A stretch of 64,000 nucleotides of DNA from Bacteroidales bacterium (lineage in GTDB: Bacteria > Bacteroidota > Bacteroidia > Bacteroidales > VadinHA17): positions 1 to 64,000 of the forward strand of contig JALONR010000003.1 of NCBI GenBank assembly GCA_025454815.1, given 5' to 3'. A program made the position numbers and the translations under genes. Under the pieces are notes generated by a model. The model was given only the letters and a program-made list of their open reading frames with translations, searched no databases and was not told the DNA's origin. Shown piece after piece: positions 43,084-53,529 of this stretch (position 1 is the first letter of the stretch; every line of letters starts with the position of its first letter).

Positions 43084-45045
43084 ATGAGAAAAATCCCATG
43101 GGTTATCATGTGCCTGCTTCCTTTTATTGCCAGCGGGCAGATTGTTATTGATAAGCCCCTGAGTCCAAGGCTCACAGGCTATGACATGAATGTTACCCTT
43201 GATCCTGATGCGCATACTGTCAGCGGCCAGATGACAGCCTGGTGGGTCAATCACTCTTCGATGCCGGTAGGGGAGGCGATGATGCACATGTATCTCAACG
43301 CCTTCTGCAGCAACAAGACCACTTTCGCAAAAGGGCGGTGGTCCGCTGCCGGGGATGACGGATGGGGGTGGGTGAAAATAAACTCAATCTTTGACGGGAG
43401 TGGTAATGACCTTATCGATTCGATGGGGTTTGTTTCTCCGGATGACGGCAATGAACATGACAAGACGGTATTGAGGTTAGCCCTGCCCTCCCCTGTGGCT
43501 CCGGGTGACACCCTGGTGCTGGTGATTGATTTCACATCGAAGCTTCCTTCACCCATTCAGCGTACAGGTTATGAGGGTGATTTTCATTTCGTGGCGCAGT
43601 GGTTTCCAAAGTTCGGAGTTTATGAGACAGCCGGCATGCGCCAGAGGGAGGCTGACGGATGGAACTGTCACCAGTTTCACCCCAACTCCGAGTTTTATGC
43701 AAACCATTCGGTTTACAATGTCTCTGTCACCCTCCCCTCAGAGTATGTAACAGGCTCGGGAGGGATGCTGATAGAGGAGACTGACCTCGGGGAAGGGATG
43801 AAGAGAGTTATTTGGCGCGCTGAGGATATAGTAGACTTTGCATGGACAGCCTGGCCGGGTTACAAAGTGCTGACTGACAGGTGGAAAGGTGTAGACATTA
43901 CCTTCCTGACCTCCGAACCTGCGCTGAAGAAGGCTGACAGTCAGTTTCAAGCGGTTAAGTATGCACTTGAGTACCTTGAGGAGAGGGTTGGTCCGTATCC
44001 CTGGCCTCACCTCACTTTTGTTGATCCCCCGATGTCAGGCACCGGAGCAGGAGGGATGGAGTACACAACACTCTTTACCTCAATGGGAGGGGGAATGGTA
44101 CCATCATTCATGAAGATGCCTGAAATGGTCACCATACATGAATTCGGCCATGCATATTTCATGGGGATCCTGGCGAGCAATGAGTTCGAGGAGCCCTGGC
44201 TTGATGAAGGGATAAACTCCTACTGGGAACAGCGGATTGTGGATCATTACTACGGTAAAGGTTACGGTTTGCTGAAGCTTCCTTTCATAAGGTTATCAGA
44301 TACAGACCAGGGAAGGATGACATACATAACATCGCCCAGCCGGGGCATAGCCACCAACGACCTTCCATCGTGGATGTACCCCCATGGAACCTATTCGATG
44401 ATGTCATACAGCAAGGCGGCCACATGGCTCCATACCCTCAAGGGGATAATAGGTACTGAGACAATGGACAATGTCTTCAGGGAATATTACCGTCGCTGGG
44501 CATTCCGCCACCCTTCAGGGAAGGACTTTATTGCCGTTGTGAATGATGTGGTCAGGAGCGAACACGGGGACAGGTTTGGCGAAGACATGAACTGGTTCTT
44601 TGACCAGGTGTTGTACGGCAGCGGAATCTGTGACTACCGGGTATCAGGCATCACCAGCAACAAGATAAGGAGTTATTCCGGCGTCGTTGACGGCGACTCG
44701 GTGACCTATACCCGCAGTGACCGCAGGAGTGATACGCTCTACATCTCCAGGGTGAGCATTGAGCGTCTGGGCGATGTAAAGCTGCCGGTTGAGATCCTGA
44801 TAGGATTTGATAACGGTGAAGAGGTGCTTGAACAGTGGGATGGCAAAGAGCTGTACCGGGATTTTGAGTATACCGGTGCCAGGAAACCGGTATGGGCAAA
44901 GATTGATCCGGACAACAGGATCGATATGGATGTCAACCGCATAAACAACTCATGGACATATGAACCTGACCGTACTGCTGCAAGACGGATGATGAACAAG
45001 TTCATACTACTGATGCAGATGATGATCTCGATTTTCACAATTTAA
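43084..45045 (+). CDS. Secreted M1-family metallopeptidase (aminopeptidase-like)
   Basis: 653 residues. Signal peptide MRKIPWVIMCLLPFIASG. Zinc motif HEFGH at 352-356 with the third ligand Glu375 (DEGIN) 19 residues on, and GTGAGGMEYTTLF as the exopeptidase-like GxMEN region (here GGMEY). An N-terminal beta-sandwich precedes the catalytic domain. Ten bases separate it from the following membrane-protein gene, so the two are cotranscribed. It is probably exported to digest peptides. Confidence 0.9.
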   Translation: MRKIPWVIMCLLPFIASGQIVIDKPLSPRLTGYDMNVTLDPDAHTVSGQMTAWWVNHSSMPVGEAMMHMYLNAFCSNKTTFAKGRWSAAGDDGWGWVKINSIFDGSGNDLIDSMGFVSPDDGNEHDKTVLRLALPSPVAPGDTLVLVIDFTSKLPSPIQRTGYEGDFHFVAQWFPKFGVYETAGMRQREADGWNCHQFHPNSEFYANHSVYNVSVTLPSEYVTGSGGMLIEETDLGEGMKRVIWRAEDIVDFAWTAWPGYKVLTDRWKGVDITFLTSEPALKKADSQFQAVKYALEYLEERVGPYPWPHLTFVDPPMSGTGAGGMEYTTLFTSMGGGMVPSFMKMPEMVTIHEFGHAYFMGILASNEFEEPWLDEGINSYWEQRIVDHYYGKGYGLLKLPFIRLSDTDQGRMTYITSPSRGIATNDLPSWMYPHGTYSMMSYSKAATWLHTLKGIIGTETMDNVFREYYRRWAFRHPSGKDFIAVVNDVVRSEHGDRFGEDMNWFFDQVLYGSGICDYRVSGITSNKIRSYSGVVDGDSVTYTRSDRRSDTLYISRVSIERLGDVKLPVEILIGFDNGEEVLEQWDGKELYRDFEYTGARKPVWAKIDPDNRIDMDVNRINNSWTYEPDRTAARRMMNKFILLMQMMISIFTI

Positions 45046-45055
45046 ATCTTCAGCG

Positions 45056-45928
45056 ATGAGTTTTTTCAAGACACTTAAGAACGGAGCCACAGTCACTGCC
45101 TCTTCATATAAACTGATACTCGTTATCTGGATCTCAATGCTGGTACTTACGCTGGCGGCAGGTTATCCCCTGAAGGCCTTCATGAATTCGATCTTCGGCA
45201 AGAGCATGATCACAGAACGCCTTAATGATGGTTTTGACATAGCACTGGCAGGTGAAATTGGAAAACCTTTCGGGGCACTGGTGACATCGGTTACTGCAGG
45301 CACGGTGTTGGTGGGAACTGCAGGTTTCATCCTGATGGTTTTCTTTGCAGGCGGACTCTTCAGGCGGTTCACCCTGGCCGAAGGCAGACTTAAAGTATCC
45401 GAATTCCTGAAGGCTTCAGCCACCTCATTTATGCCATTTCTATGGATCACCCTGCTGATGATGCTGATTATTGCAGGCTATACCTTACTGGTTATTGGTG
45501 TGCCGGCCCTTGTTATGGTTCTTGTCTCGGGTTCAAAAATGCCTTCGGGCAATGGCATTTATATCTTCTATGTCATATGGGCACTGGGCATGCCACTATG
45601 GCTCTTTGTGGCAGATGCCTCGCGCAGATGGATGGCTGCAACAGGGTCACGCCAGGTCTTCAGGGCCATCGGAGCTGCTTTCAGAGCTCTCAGGGAGAGA
45701 TTCTGGCTTAACTACGGCATCGTATTCGCCGTGGTGGTCTTAAATCTATTGCTGGTGTTAGCAATTCTTTGGTTCGCAGCTTTTGCCACACCTGATAAAG
45801 GGATAATGGTCTTCCTTTTCTTTATCGCGACCCAGGCGCTGGTAGTAGTCAGGCTGATGATGAAGGCATGGAGGTATGCAGTGGTCTGCGAGGCAGTTCA
45901 GCAGCAACGGGGTGAGGCTATTCCCTGA
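45056..45928 (+). CDS. Polytopic membrane protein, function unknown
   Basis: 290 residues with about six membrane helices (for example LVIWISMLVLTLAAGYPL, FGALVTSVTAGTVLVGTAGF and the C-terminal LFFIATQALVVVRLM). No motif recognised. It is encoded ten bases after the M1 peptidase, and such pairs are found in other Bacteroidota, so it may anchor or help the peptidase. Confidence 0.75.
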   Translation: MSFFKTLKNGATVTASSYKLILVIWISMLVLTLAAGYPLKAFMNSIFGKSMITERLNDGFDIALAGEIGKPFGALVTSVTAGTVLVGTAGFILMVFFAGGLFRRFTLAEGRLKVSEFLKASATSFMPFLWITLLMMLIIAGYTLLVIGVPALVMVLVSGSKMPSGNGIYIFYVIWALGMPLWLFVADASRRWMAATGSRQVFRAIGAAFRALRERFWLNYGIVFAVVVLNLLLVLAILWFAAFATPDKGIMVFLFFIATQALVVVRLMMKAWRYAVVCEAVQQQRGEAIP

Positions 45929-46073
45929 AATCTGACCCGGTTCCTTACCTTTGATCAGTTAGCTGATGAGCTGTTTTCTGAAAAAAGGTTAAAAGAACAG
46001 GGTTTCTCCCCGAAAGCAGTTTATATGGTTCAATAAAATCATAATTTTATCGTGGCTCAACCTTGGAAAAATT

Positions 46074-46098
46074 GTAAAGTGTAGTAGATACACTTTAC
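46074..46098. promoter_or_regulatory. Perfect 10-bp inverted repeat upstream of the BNR-repeat genes
   Basis: GTAAAGTGTA (46,074-46,083) - GTAGA - TACACTTTAC (46,089-46,098), ending 27 bases before the ATG at 46,125. Such perfect dyads with a 5-base spacer look like an operator, or a 5' untranslated-region hairpin. Confidence 0.65.
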
Positions 46099-46124
46099 GA
46101 TAATTTTAACCTAAGACAACTATC

Positions 46125-48482
46125 ATGGAAAAGAGAGTTTCTTCAGCTGTTGTAACAGCAATTTTCATTATTGTACTGGCGGCGGTACCGGTTAATCTGC
46201 TGTCGCAGGCAAAACAGCCCGTACTAAAGGGCACCGAGCGTGTGAAAATGTTCAGCGCGCAGGCAGAACTCAGGGCGTCGTCGCCCTATAAGGATATGCA
46301 CTGGCAGTACATTGGTCCGACGAACATCAGCGGCAGGTGCACTGATGTTGAGGCGATCTCCCCGAGGGGCGGACAATATATTATATGGGTGGGATCAGCC
46401 ACAGGCGGTGTATGGAAGTCAGTCAATGAAGGAACCACCTTTGAGCCTGTCTTTGATGAGATGCCTACGGCTTCCATAGGTGACATAGCCATTGATCCGA
46501 AGAACCCGGATGTTGTTTGGGTTGGCACCGGCGAGGCAAACATCTTCCGCAGTTCAAATGCAGGGTGCGGTGTATATAAAACCACCGATGGCGGAAAGAC
46601 ATGGGATCTGGCCGGTCTTGAGAACACGCACACCATCGGCAGGATCAGGATCAACCCGGAGAACACTGACATTGTCTATGTGGCGTCGCCGGGGCATGAG
46701 TGGACCCCCAACGAGGAGCGCGGCCTTTACAAGACGACTGACGGAGGCAAAAGCTGGACGAAGATTCTCTCAATAAATCAGAATACCGGTGTCTTTGACA
46801 TCGTTCTTGATCCGCGTGATCCGAATACCATATATGCCACTACCTGGGAGCGGATGAGGCTCAAGTGGAATGACCCCCGTACCTATCCGGAGACCAGGCA
46901 TTGTGGAGTATGGAAGTCGGTCGACGGCGGCAGGAGCTGGAAGGAGATCAACAGTGGTCTGCCTTCACCGCAGCATCGTGGCCGCATTGGTATAGATGTC
47001 TCACTTTCAAATCCTGATGTGCTTTACATTCTCCTTGATAATTATGAGATCGCCTATACTGCGAAGCCGGGGGAGCTTGACTCATATGGCCGTCAGAAGC
47101 AGGATGTCATCAGGGGTGCCACTGTTTACCGCTCTGATAATGCCGGGGCATCGTGGAAGCAGGTCAGCGGGCTCACCGAAGAGACCAAGGTTTATATGGA
47201 GCGTCATTCGGCTACCTATGGATGGGTTTTCGGGCAGATAAGAGTTGACCCTAAGGATGAAAATACAATCTACACGCTGGGGATACAGCTTCACCAGTCA
47301 ACTGACGGAGGGGCAACTTTCAAGCCGTTGAGGGGCCCGCATGCTGACCATCATGGCCTGTGGATTGACCCGAACAATCCCGACTATCTCCTCAACGTGC
47401 AGGATGGCGGGCTTACCATTTCATATGACAAGGGAGCCACATGGAAGTATCCTATAGATGTTCTTCCCCTTGCTCAGTTCTATAACATCGCCTTCGATTT
47501 CAGCGTACCGTTCAGGGTTTTCGGATCTATCCAGGATCATCACAGTTTCTATGGCAGTGTTGATCTTTCGCGCGGGCGTGACAGAGTCAGGCCGGTTGAA
47601 TTCACAAATACCCTTGGGGCTGAAGGCAGCTCGCATGCGGTAGACTCCCGAGACAACAATACCATTTATTCAAGTACATTTTACGGAGCGCTTGCCAGGG
47701 CCGAGGTAAATAATTACCCGGCCAGCCGCAAGGACCTGCTGCCGTTGCGGTACGATGACGAACCCAGGCTGAGAGGCCAGTGGGTGGCTCCAACCCTGCT
47801 CTCACCACATAATCCTGACATTGTCTATCACGGCATGCAGTATGTTATGATGTCACGTGACAAGGGAAATACATGGGAGTTTATAAGCCCGGACCTTACC
47901 TTCAATGACCCGAAGAAGATGGGTGATATCAGCTATCAGACCATCCAGACGCTTGATGAGTCGCCACTCCGTGCGGGTCTGCTCTATGCCGGTACAGATG
48001 ACGGAAGGATCTGGCGAACCAGAGACGGCGGAAAGGTATGGACGGAGCTTAAGCCGAAAAATGTTCCCGTCAGATGGGTTTCACGAATAGTAGCATCAGG
48101 GTACGACCTCGCAACAGTTTATATGACACAGACCGGAAGGCGCGATGATGATTTCCAGGTATATGTTTGGAAGTCGACGGACTTTGGTGACACCTGGACC
48201 GATATTTCGGGGAATATTCCCGTTGGGCCGGTGAATGTCATCCGTGAGGATCCGGTTAAAAAGGATATTCTGTATATAGGAACGGATGCCTCTGTGTACA
48301 TCAGCAAGGACGGCGGTGCCCGCTGGGATATACTGGGTGATCTTCCCTTCGCATATGTACATGATCTCCAGGTACATCCGCGTGACAATATGATCATCAT
48401 TGCCACTCACGGCAGAGGTATGTTTGTCCTTGACGCAAATCCGGTCAATGAAAGGGATAAGATTCGCAATCCAAGGTGGTGA
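46125..48482 (+). CDS. Secreted BNR/VPS10-sortilin-type beta-propeller protein (1)
   Basis: 785 residues with a signal peptide. Ten or so Asp-boxes, S/T-x-D-x-G-x-x-W (for example KTTDGGKTW, KSVDGGRSW, STDGGATF, KSTDFGDTW), form one or two beta-propellers like those in VPS10/sialidase proteins; annotation is usually glycosyl hydrolase or WD40/YVTN/BNR-like. No hydrolase catalytic triad can be assigned. It is 34 bases upstream of a paralogous gene and is probably cotranscribed. In Bacteroidota this pair type is secreted; its ligand is unknown. Confidence 0.85.
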   Translation: MEKRVSSAVVTAIFIIVLAAVPVNLLSQAKQPVLKGTERVKMFSAQAELRASSPYKDMHWQYIGPTNISGRCTDVEAISPRGGQYIIWVGSATGGVWKSVNEGTTFEPVFDEMPTASIGDIAIDPKNPDVVWVGTGEANIFRSSNAGCGVYKTTDGGKTWDLAGLENTHTIGRIRINPENTDIVYVASPGHEWTPNEERGLYKTTDGGKSWTKILSINQNTGVFDIVLDPRDPNTIYATTWERMRLKWNDPRTYPETRHCGVWKSVDGGRSWKEINSGLPSPQHRGRIGIDVSLSNPDVLYILLDNYEIAYTAKPGELDSYGRQKQDVIRGATVYRSDNAGASWKQVSGLTEETKVYMERHSATYGWVFGQIRVDPKDENTIYTLGIQLHQSTDGGATFKPLRGPHADHHGLWIDPNNPDYLLNVQDGGLTISYDKGATWKYPIDVLPLAQFYNIAFDFSVPFRVFGSIQDHHSFYGSVDLSRGRDRVRPVEFTNTLGAEGSSHAVDSRDNNTIYSSTFYGALARAEVNNYPASRKDLLPLRYDDEPRLRGQWVAPTLLSPHNPDIVYHGMQYVMMSRDKGNTWEFISPDLTFNDPKKMGDISYQTIQTLDESPLRAGLLYAGTDDGRIWRTRDGGKVWTELKPKNVPVRWVSRIVASGYDLATVYMTQTGRRDDDFQVYVWKSTDFGDTWTDISGNIPVGPVNVIREDPVKKDILYIGTDASVYISKDGGARWDILGDLPFAYVHDLQVHPRDNMIIIATHGRGMFVLDANPVNERDKIRNPRW

Positions 48483-48516
48483 TGGATCTGCACCGGAAAC
48501 TGACAAAACCTGAATC

Positions 48517-51234
48517 ATGAAGAGAATCAAAAAAGAGCTGTTCTACTGTCTGATTGCCATCAGTGTTTCTGTCTTTTCTTTTACTGCACAGGGTCAGCAG
48601 TCGCTCCCCGGCGGATATGATGCCTTCACCTTCCGCAACCTTGGCGCTTTCCGTATCAGTGCCTGGGTTGGTGCAGTGGCAGTGCCTGAGAACCCGGGAG
48701 ATAAACATAAGTATACATGGTACGTCGGGCCTCGCAGCGGCGGCGTCTGGAAGACAGTAAACAACGGCACCACCTTTGAATGTGTCTCTGATCAGTTCAA
48801 TACATGCGCCATTGGCGACATTGCCGTGGCTCCCTCTGATCCGGAGATCGTCTGGGTTGGGACCGGTGATGCATTCAATGCCAGGTCTTCGTATTACGGT
48901 AACGGCATATGGAAGTCGCCGGATGCCGGAAAAACGTGGAAGAATATGGGTCTTACCGGCACACGCCATATAGCGCGCATCATGATTCATCCACGCGATC
49001 CTCAGACAGTATGGGTGGCTGCCATGGGCAGCCTCTGGTCTGACAATCCTGACCGGGGTGTTTTCAAAACAACAAACGGGGGTAAAACCTGGGAGAAGGT
49101 TCTCTTTATTGATGATAAAACCGGGGTGATAGACCTGGTTGTCAACCCCCTGAACCCGGATATCCTCTATGCCGCCACCTATGAGAAGGTGAGAACGGCA
49201 TGGAACTATGAGCCCGGAGGGGTGAAAAGCCGGATACACAAGAGCACTGACGGAGGAAAGAGCTGGCAGGTTCTCTCAGGCGGACTGCCGCAGGGCCCCC
49301 TGGGAAGGATAGGCCTTGACATCCACAGGGCCAATCCCGATATCGTAGTTGCAGTGATACAGAATCTTAATGTCAAACCGGGTATTGATCCGGATGCCCC
49401 GGTGCCATTTAACGAGTTCACCGATCACTCCTTCGACAACCTGATTGGCGGTGAGGTTTACCTCACACGTGACGGCGGGAAAAAATGGAAGAGAATCAAT
49501 GATCCGGAGAAGGTTGATGTAAGCGGCAAGGCTGCATACAGCTTCAACAGGATAGCCATTGACCCGGTTGACCCTGACAAGGTCTATGTTGTGGGCGTGG
49601 GGATGTTCTACACCCTTGACGGAGGAAAGACCTGGCCGCCTGGAAGTCAGCAGGACCGTTTCCAGACCAACTTTGGCGACAACCGTGTTTTCTGGATTAA
49701 TCCGAAGGATCCCAGGCACATGATGCTGGGCTCTGACGGTGGCATTTACTCCACCTGGGACGGCGGGCTGACTATGAATCACTATTATCACATCCCGCTG
49801 GGAGAAGTCTATCATGTTGAAACCGACATGGAGACTCCCTATAACATTTATATCGGTCTCCAGGACCATGAGGCATGGAAGGCTCCCTCAAACGGCTGGT
49901 CAGGAGCGATAACCCCGGCTGACTGGGTTATCACCGGCATGTGGGACGGCATGTACACAAAGGTTGATCCCGAGACCAACAGGTATATCTATTATACCAC
50001 GCAGTTTGGCTCGCATCACAGGGTAGACCAGGCTAAAGGTGAGCGGGTGCCGGTCACACCCTCGGCAAAGGAGGGAGAGCCCTTTTACCGGTTCACCTGG
50101 ACCACTCCACTGGCTCTCTCGCCACACAATAGTTCAATTGTCTACACCGGAGCACAGATGGTACTCCGGTCACTTGACCGCGGCGCAAACTGGGAGCCGG
50201 TCAGTCCTGACCTGACTGCCAATGACCCGGACAAGATCCATGGCAAAGGACACATTCGCTACTGCACAATCACCACCCTGGCCGAGTCACCTGTGAAGGC
50301 TGGCATAATCTGGGCAGGAACCGATGACGGCCATGTTCATATAACCAGGGATCATGGTCATACCTGGACAGAGGTGACCGGAGCCATGGAAGAGGCGGGA
50401 GCTCCTTCAAAAATGTGGGTCAGCAGGGTCTTTCCCTCAAACTTTGAGGCCGGAACGGCATATGTGTCCAAATCAGGCTATACTGATGACATTATGGATC
50501 CGCACGTTTATGTCACCAGCGACTTCGGTAAGACCTGGAAAAAGATCACAAACGGGCTTCCTGGCTACCCGGTGAGCGTGGTGATTGAAGACCGCCGTAA
50601 CCGGAATCTTCTCTTTGCCGGCAATGACAATGGCGTATGGGTTTCACTTAACGGCGGAGAGAGCTGGGAGTCGTTCAGGGCCAATATGCCGCCGGCAGTG
50701 GTGCGCGACCTGATGGTTCATCCCCGTGAGAATGACCTTATTGTCGGTACATACGGCAGGGCTGCATGGGTAACGGATATCTCCCCGCTGCAGCAGGTGA
50801 CACCCGAAATACTCAAGAAACCACTTCATCTGTTCAGCATTGAGCCAAAGCCGCAGATGAACTTCTCACAACAGGCTACCTGGGGCAATTACCACATGAC
50901 CGGCAGCAACCACCTCAATACGGAAAATGAACCCAACGGACTGGAGATATGGTATTACCAGTCGGGTGAACTGAAGGATGAAGCAATCATTACTGTAAAG
51001 GACGCAACGGGCAAACAGGTATTTGAGAGGAAGATCCGAACCGGGCAGGGTATCGGAAAGATATGGTGGAACACCATGAGGGCAGAGCCTGGCACTTATA
51101 CGGTCACACTCACAGGCGTGGACGTCAGTGAGGCCAACACAGGCTCTCACAGCGAGAGTACCACCGGCACTGTCACTCAGAGGTGGCAGTGGCCTGTCCT
51201 GAATTTCAATGGCGGGAATGATTTTGGATTTTAA
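48517..51234 (+). CDS. Secreted BNR/VPS10-sortilin-type beta-propeller protein (2)
   Basis: 905 residues, with a signal peptide (...FYCLIAISVSVFSFTAQG) and Asp-box repeats (SPDAGKTW, TNGGKTW, STDGGKSW, TRDGGKKW, LDGGKTW, SDFGKTW, LNGGESW). Its start and order of repeats parallel the preceding gene, so the two arose by duplication. It has an extra C-terminal beta-sandwich of about 115 residues (from LEIWYYQSGELKDEAIITV) that could be an attachment or sorting domain; a Gly/Asn-rich end follows. Confidence 0.85.
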   Translation: MKRIKKELFYCLIAISVSVFSFTAQGQQSLPGGYDAFTFRNLGAFRISAWVGAVAVPENPGDKHKYTWYVGPRSGGVWKTVNNGTTFECVSDQFNTCAIGDIAVAPSDPEIVWVGTGDAFNARSSYYGNGIWKSPDAGKTWKNMGLTGTRHIARIMIHPRDPQTVWVAAMGSLWSDNPDRGVFKTTNGGKTWEKVLFIDDKTGVIDLVVNPLNPDILYAATYEKVRTAWNYEPGGVKSRIHKSTDGGKSWQVLSGGLPQGPLGRIGLDIHRANPDIVVAVIQNLNVKPGIDPDAPVPFNEFTDHSFDNLIGGEVYLTRDGGKKWKRINDPEKVDVSGKAAYSFNRIAIDPVDPDKVYVVGVGMFYTLDGGKTWPPGSQQDRFQTNFGDNRVFWINPKDPRHMMLGSDGGIYSTWDGGLTMNHYYHIPLGEVYHVETDMETPYNIYIGLQDHEAWKAPSNGWSGAITPADWVITGMWDGMYTKVDPETNRYIYYTTQFGSHHRVDQAKGERVPVTPSAKEGEPFYRFTWTTPLALSPHNSSIVYTGAQMVLRSLDRGANWEPVSPDLTANDPDKIHGKGHIRYCTITTLAESPVKAGIIWAGTDDGHVHITRDHGHTWTEVTGAMEEAGAPSKMWVSRVFPSNFEAGTAYVSKSGYTDDIMDPHVYVTSDFGKTWKKITNGLPGYPVSVVIEDRRNRNLLFAGNDNGVWVSLNGGESWESFRANMPPAVVRDLMVHPRENDLIVGTYGRAAWVTDISPLQQVTPEILKKPLHLFSIEPKPQMNFSQQATWGNYHMTGSNHLNTENEPNGLEIWYYQSGELKDEAIITVKDATGKQVFERKIRTGQGIGKIWWNTMRAEPGTYTVTLTGVDVSEANTGSHSESTTGTVTQRWQWPVLNFNGGNDFGF

Positions 51235-51318
51235 ATGTGATAATGGTTTCTTTGCACTCCTGAATTGCAAAATGAAACTATGGTAATTCCAGAGGGGAGA
51301 AAAGGAAGGGGTGTGACG

Positions 51319-51849
51319 ATGAAGACCATTAGGCGGATTCATCGTCTCACCGCCTCTTTTCTATCCGTTGCCCTCCTGCTGGTGGCTGTATCAGGCATCC
51401 TTCTGGGATGGAAGAAGAACAGTAACGGGTATATTCATCCAGACTCATATGAGGGTACTACAGATGACCTCTCAAAGTGGCTTCCTGTTGATTCACTGAA
51501 GACGATTGCCATTCTGACGCTTCGGGAGTCAGGCAATGAGGGACTCAGCGAAGAGCTTGAGCGGATTGATATCAGGCCTGACAAGGGGATGGTGAAGTTT
51601 GTGTTTGCCCATCATTATCATGGGATCCAGCTTGACGGCGCCACCGGGAGGGTGCTTCACCGCGAAAATCGCAGATCAGACCTGGTTGAGGACATCCATG
51701 ACATGTCAATCGTTGACAAGCTGCTGGGTATAGAGGGAGAGGTATTCAAACTTGTTTATACCACCTTCACCGGTCTCTCACTGCTGATCTTCACTATTAC
51801 CGGAATATGGCTCCGTTACCGGTCACGGAATGGAAATCGAAAAAGGTGA
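51319..51849 (+). CDS. PepSY-domain membrane protein
   Basis: 176 residues from the ATG at 51,319 (GGAAGGGG upstream). Two membrane helices (LTASFLSVALLLVAVSGIL and FTGLSLLIFTITGIWLRY) flank an extracytoplasmic loop with ...VFAHHYHGIQLDGATGRV, the PepSY-type beta hairpin. It resembles the iron-uptake-associated PepSY_TM proteins but is half their length. Its His-rich loop (HHYHG) might bind metal. Confidence 0.78.
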   Translation: MKTIRRIHRLTASFLSVALLLVAVSGILLGWKKNSNGYIHPDSYEGTTDDLSKWLPVDSLKTIAILTLRESGNEGLSEELERIDIRPDKGMVKFVFAHHYHGIQLDGATGRVLHRENRRSDLVEDIHDMSIVDKLLGIEGEVFKLVYTTFTGLSLLIFTITGIWLRYRSRNGNRKR

Positions 51850-51854
51850 TGCAA

Positions 51855-53453
51855 TCACCTGTCGAAGTCGGGAGTCAGGTAATAGTATGCAGTGGTATGG
51901 AAGTCAATTGTAGTTTTTAACCAGTGCCACATTTCCAGGTCTACCCTGAGTGATTCTTTGAAAGGTATTGCATCAAGGATCCGGTATCTCATATTCACAC
52001 TCATACCCGGGTGGAAGTTACCTGCCCCGGAAGGCTGTGCAATCAGCGGGTGGTCAAACAGTTCGGGCCTGCACCATGCATATCCGAAGTAGTCTTCAGT
52101 TCCCGTACCGAATGATGAGGGAAAGGATTCGCCGTCTGCATATATTTTCTCATCCCCCTCGCCCCACCAGGCATCAACTGTGTTGAATACCATGACTGCG
52201 TCTCCGGCGTAAAGTCCGCGGCCTTTCAGGTCAGCAATGTTCAGGTCATAGTGAAGGCCTGTTCCCCCGGTATGTTCAGAACCGGCAGTTTCAATGGCGC
52301 GGTATTCCTTCCATGAAGCGCCAAAATGCATGGAGGCAGCCGTCCATTTATATGGCCTGAGAAATATCCGGGTATTTAGCCGGATTGTATCACCGGTATC
52401 GTTTAAGATGCTTATCCTGCAGCTGTCTCTGAATGGCATGAGCCAGGAGGAGCTCATTATACCGTCAGGGTCTGCGGAAGTAAAGCGTGTGTGATAAACA
52501 TTGTACGAATAGCCTGGTCCGAAGAAGTTGCCGGCAGGTACCTCTGCAGTCTTCAAACCGTCGAAATACGTACGGATGACCGTTCCGCTGAGTGCTGAGG
52601 CCGTATCGTCAGCTCCGATCGACAACATGAACTCGCTGATTGCCAGGCCATTATCGCTAACTTTAACTGATATTTCCGCTCCCGGCGGGCAAATCGCTTC
52701 GGCTGATCTGATCATCTGCTCATCCGTCCCTGTGTCATTTACTGAAAAAAGGTCCGAGGCACAGGCCGAAACTGCCAGGGAGTCTTCGCGGATTGTCCTC
52801 CCGGTGACTGACTCAATCCTCGTTCCCTCCTCGTATAACCGGGTGTTGATATTGTAATAAATTGAAGGGGTGCGTCCTTTCGGTGTAATTGAAACAGAAT
52901 CGTTTTCGAGTGTTATCTTGCATCCTTCGGAGAAGGGGATCGGCAGGTAAAGGTTATAGCCCCTGCGTTGTGGTTCGGTCAGCGGAGAAACTGAGCTGCT
53001 CAGCGGTTCGGGTGCCAGGACTCCTTCACCCAGGAGCCGGGGTGCCATACCCTCGATGACGGGGTCAGGCTGACCGTCTATATAGACCCTTATATAAGAG
53101 TTAAGCGCATTGGCGTTCCCAAATGTCATCCACCAGCGCACAATGGCACCTGGCCCGTCGGTCTCGAGCATTACAAACTCACGCCTCCCTTCATTGGTTT
53201 CCTCTCTCAGGAAGTGCGTATAGTCATTGTTGGCAAACCATCCGGCGCTGTCAGGGTGTATGCTGCGCCTGTCATACGAGCTGAACTGCACCAGTCTGTA
53301 GGCATGGGAGGGATACCTGGTCAGTATCTCATCCGCGGCCATCTCCCTGAGGAGCGAGCGGAAGGTAACCACTGAGTCGTGCCTGCAGGAAGAGGTTAAC
53401 AGACCTGATGCCAGCAGAGCCATAAGGGTGCAAATTGATCCTGTTTTTTTCAT
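51855..53453 (-). CDS. GH172 (DUF2961) family lipoprotein
   Basis: 532 residues from the Met at 53,453. Lipoprotein signal (MALLASGLLTSSC). DUF2961 body: FSSYDRRSIHPDSAGWFANN, GPGAIVRWWMTFGNAN, and late VMVFNTVDAWWGEGDEKIY and FGTGTEDYFGYAWCRPE, the acidic segments that hold the glycosidase active site of GH172. Characterised members act on fructofuranose or arabinofuranose linkages, so it is probably a surface furanosidase. It overlaps the start of the frame of the next, divergent GH5 gene but not its true start. Confidence 0.85.
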   Translation of the reverse strand: MKKTGSICTLMALLASGLLTSSCRHDSVVTFRSLLREMAADEILTRYPSHAYRLVQFSSYDRRSIHPDSAGWFANNDYTHFLREETNEGRREFVMLETDGPGAIVRWWMTFGNANALNSYIRVYIDGQPDPVIEGMAPRLLGEGVLAPEPLSSSVSPLTEPQRRGYNLYLPIPFSEGCKITLENDSVSITPKGRTPSIYYNINTRLYEEGTRIESVTGRTIREDSLAVSACASDLFSVNDTGTDEQMIRSAEAICPPGAEISVKVSDNGLAISEFMLSIGADDTASALSGTVIRTYFDGLKTAEVPAGNFFGPGYSYNVYHTRFTSADPDGIMSSSWLMPFRDSCRISILNDTGDTIRLNTRIFLRPYKWTAASMHFGASWKEYRAIETAGSEHTGGTGLHYDLNIADLKGRGLYAGDAVMVFNTVDAWWGEGDEKIYADGESFPSSFGTGTEDYFGYAWCRPELFDHPLIAQPSGAGNFHPGMSVNMRYRILDAIPFKESLRVDLEMWHWLKTTIDFHTTAYYYLTPDFDR

Positions 53454-53529
53454 CTTTAAGGCTTTGGGAATAAAGTTATCCATTCAGACAAAATATTTAC
53501 ATTGCGTTCAGGAATTTATATCATTTCAG

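Noticed and set aside
48445-49239. Open frame of 264 codons on the minus strand
   Set aside because: Antisense shadow of the second BNR-repeat gene.
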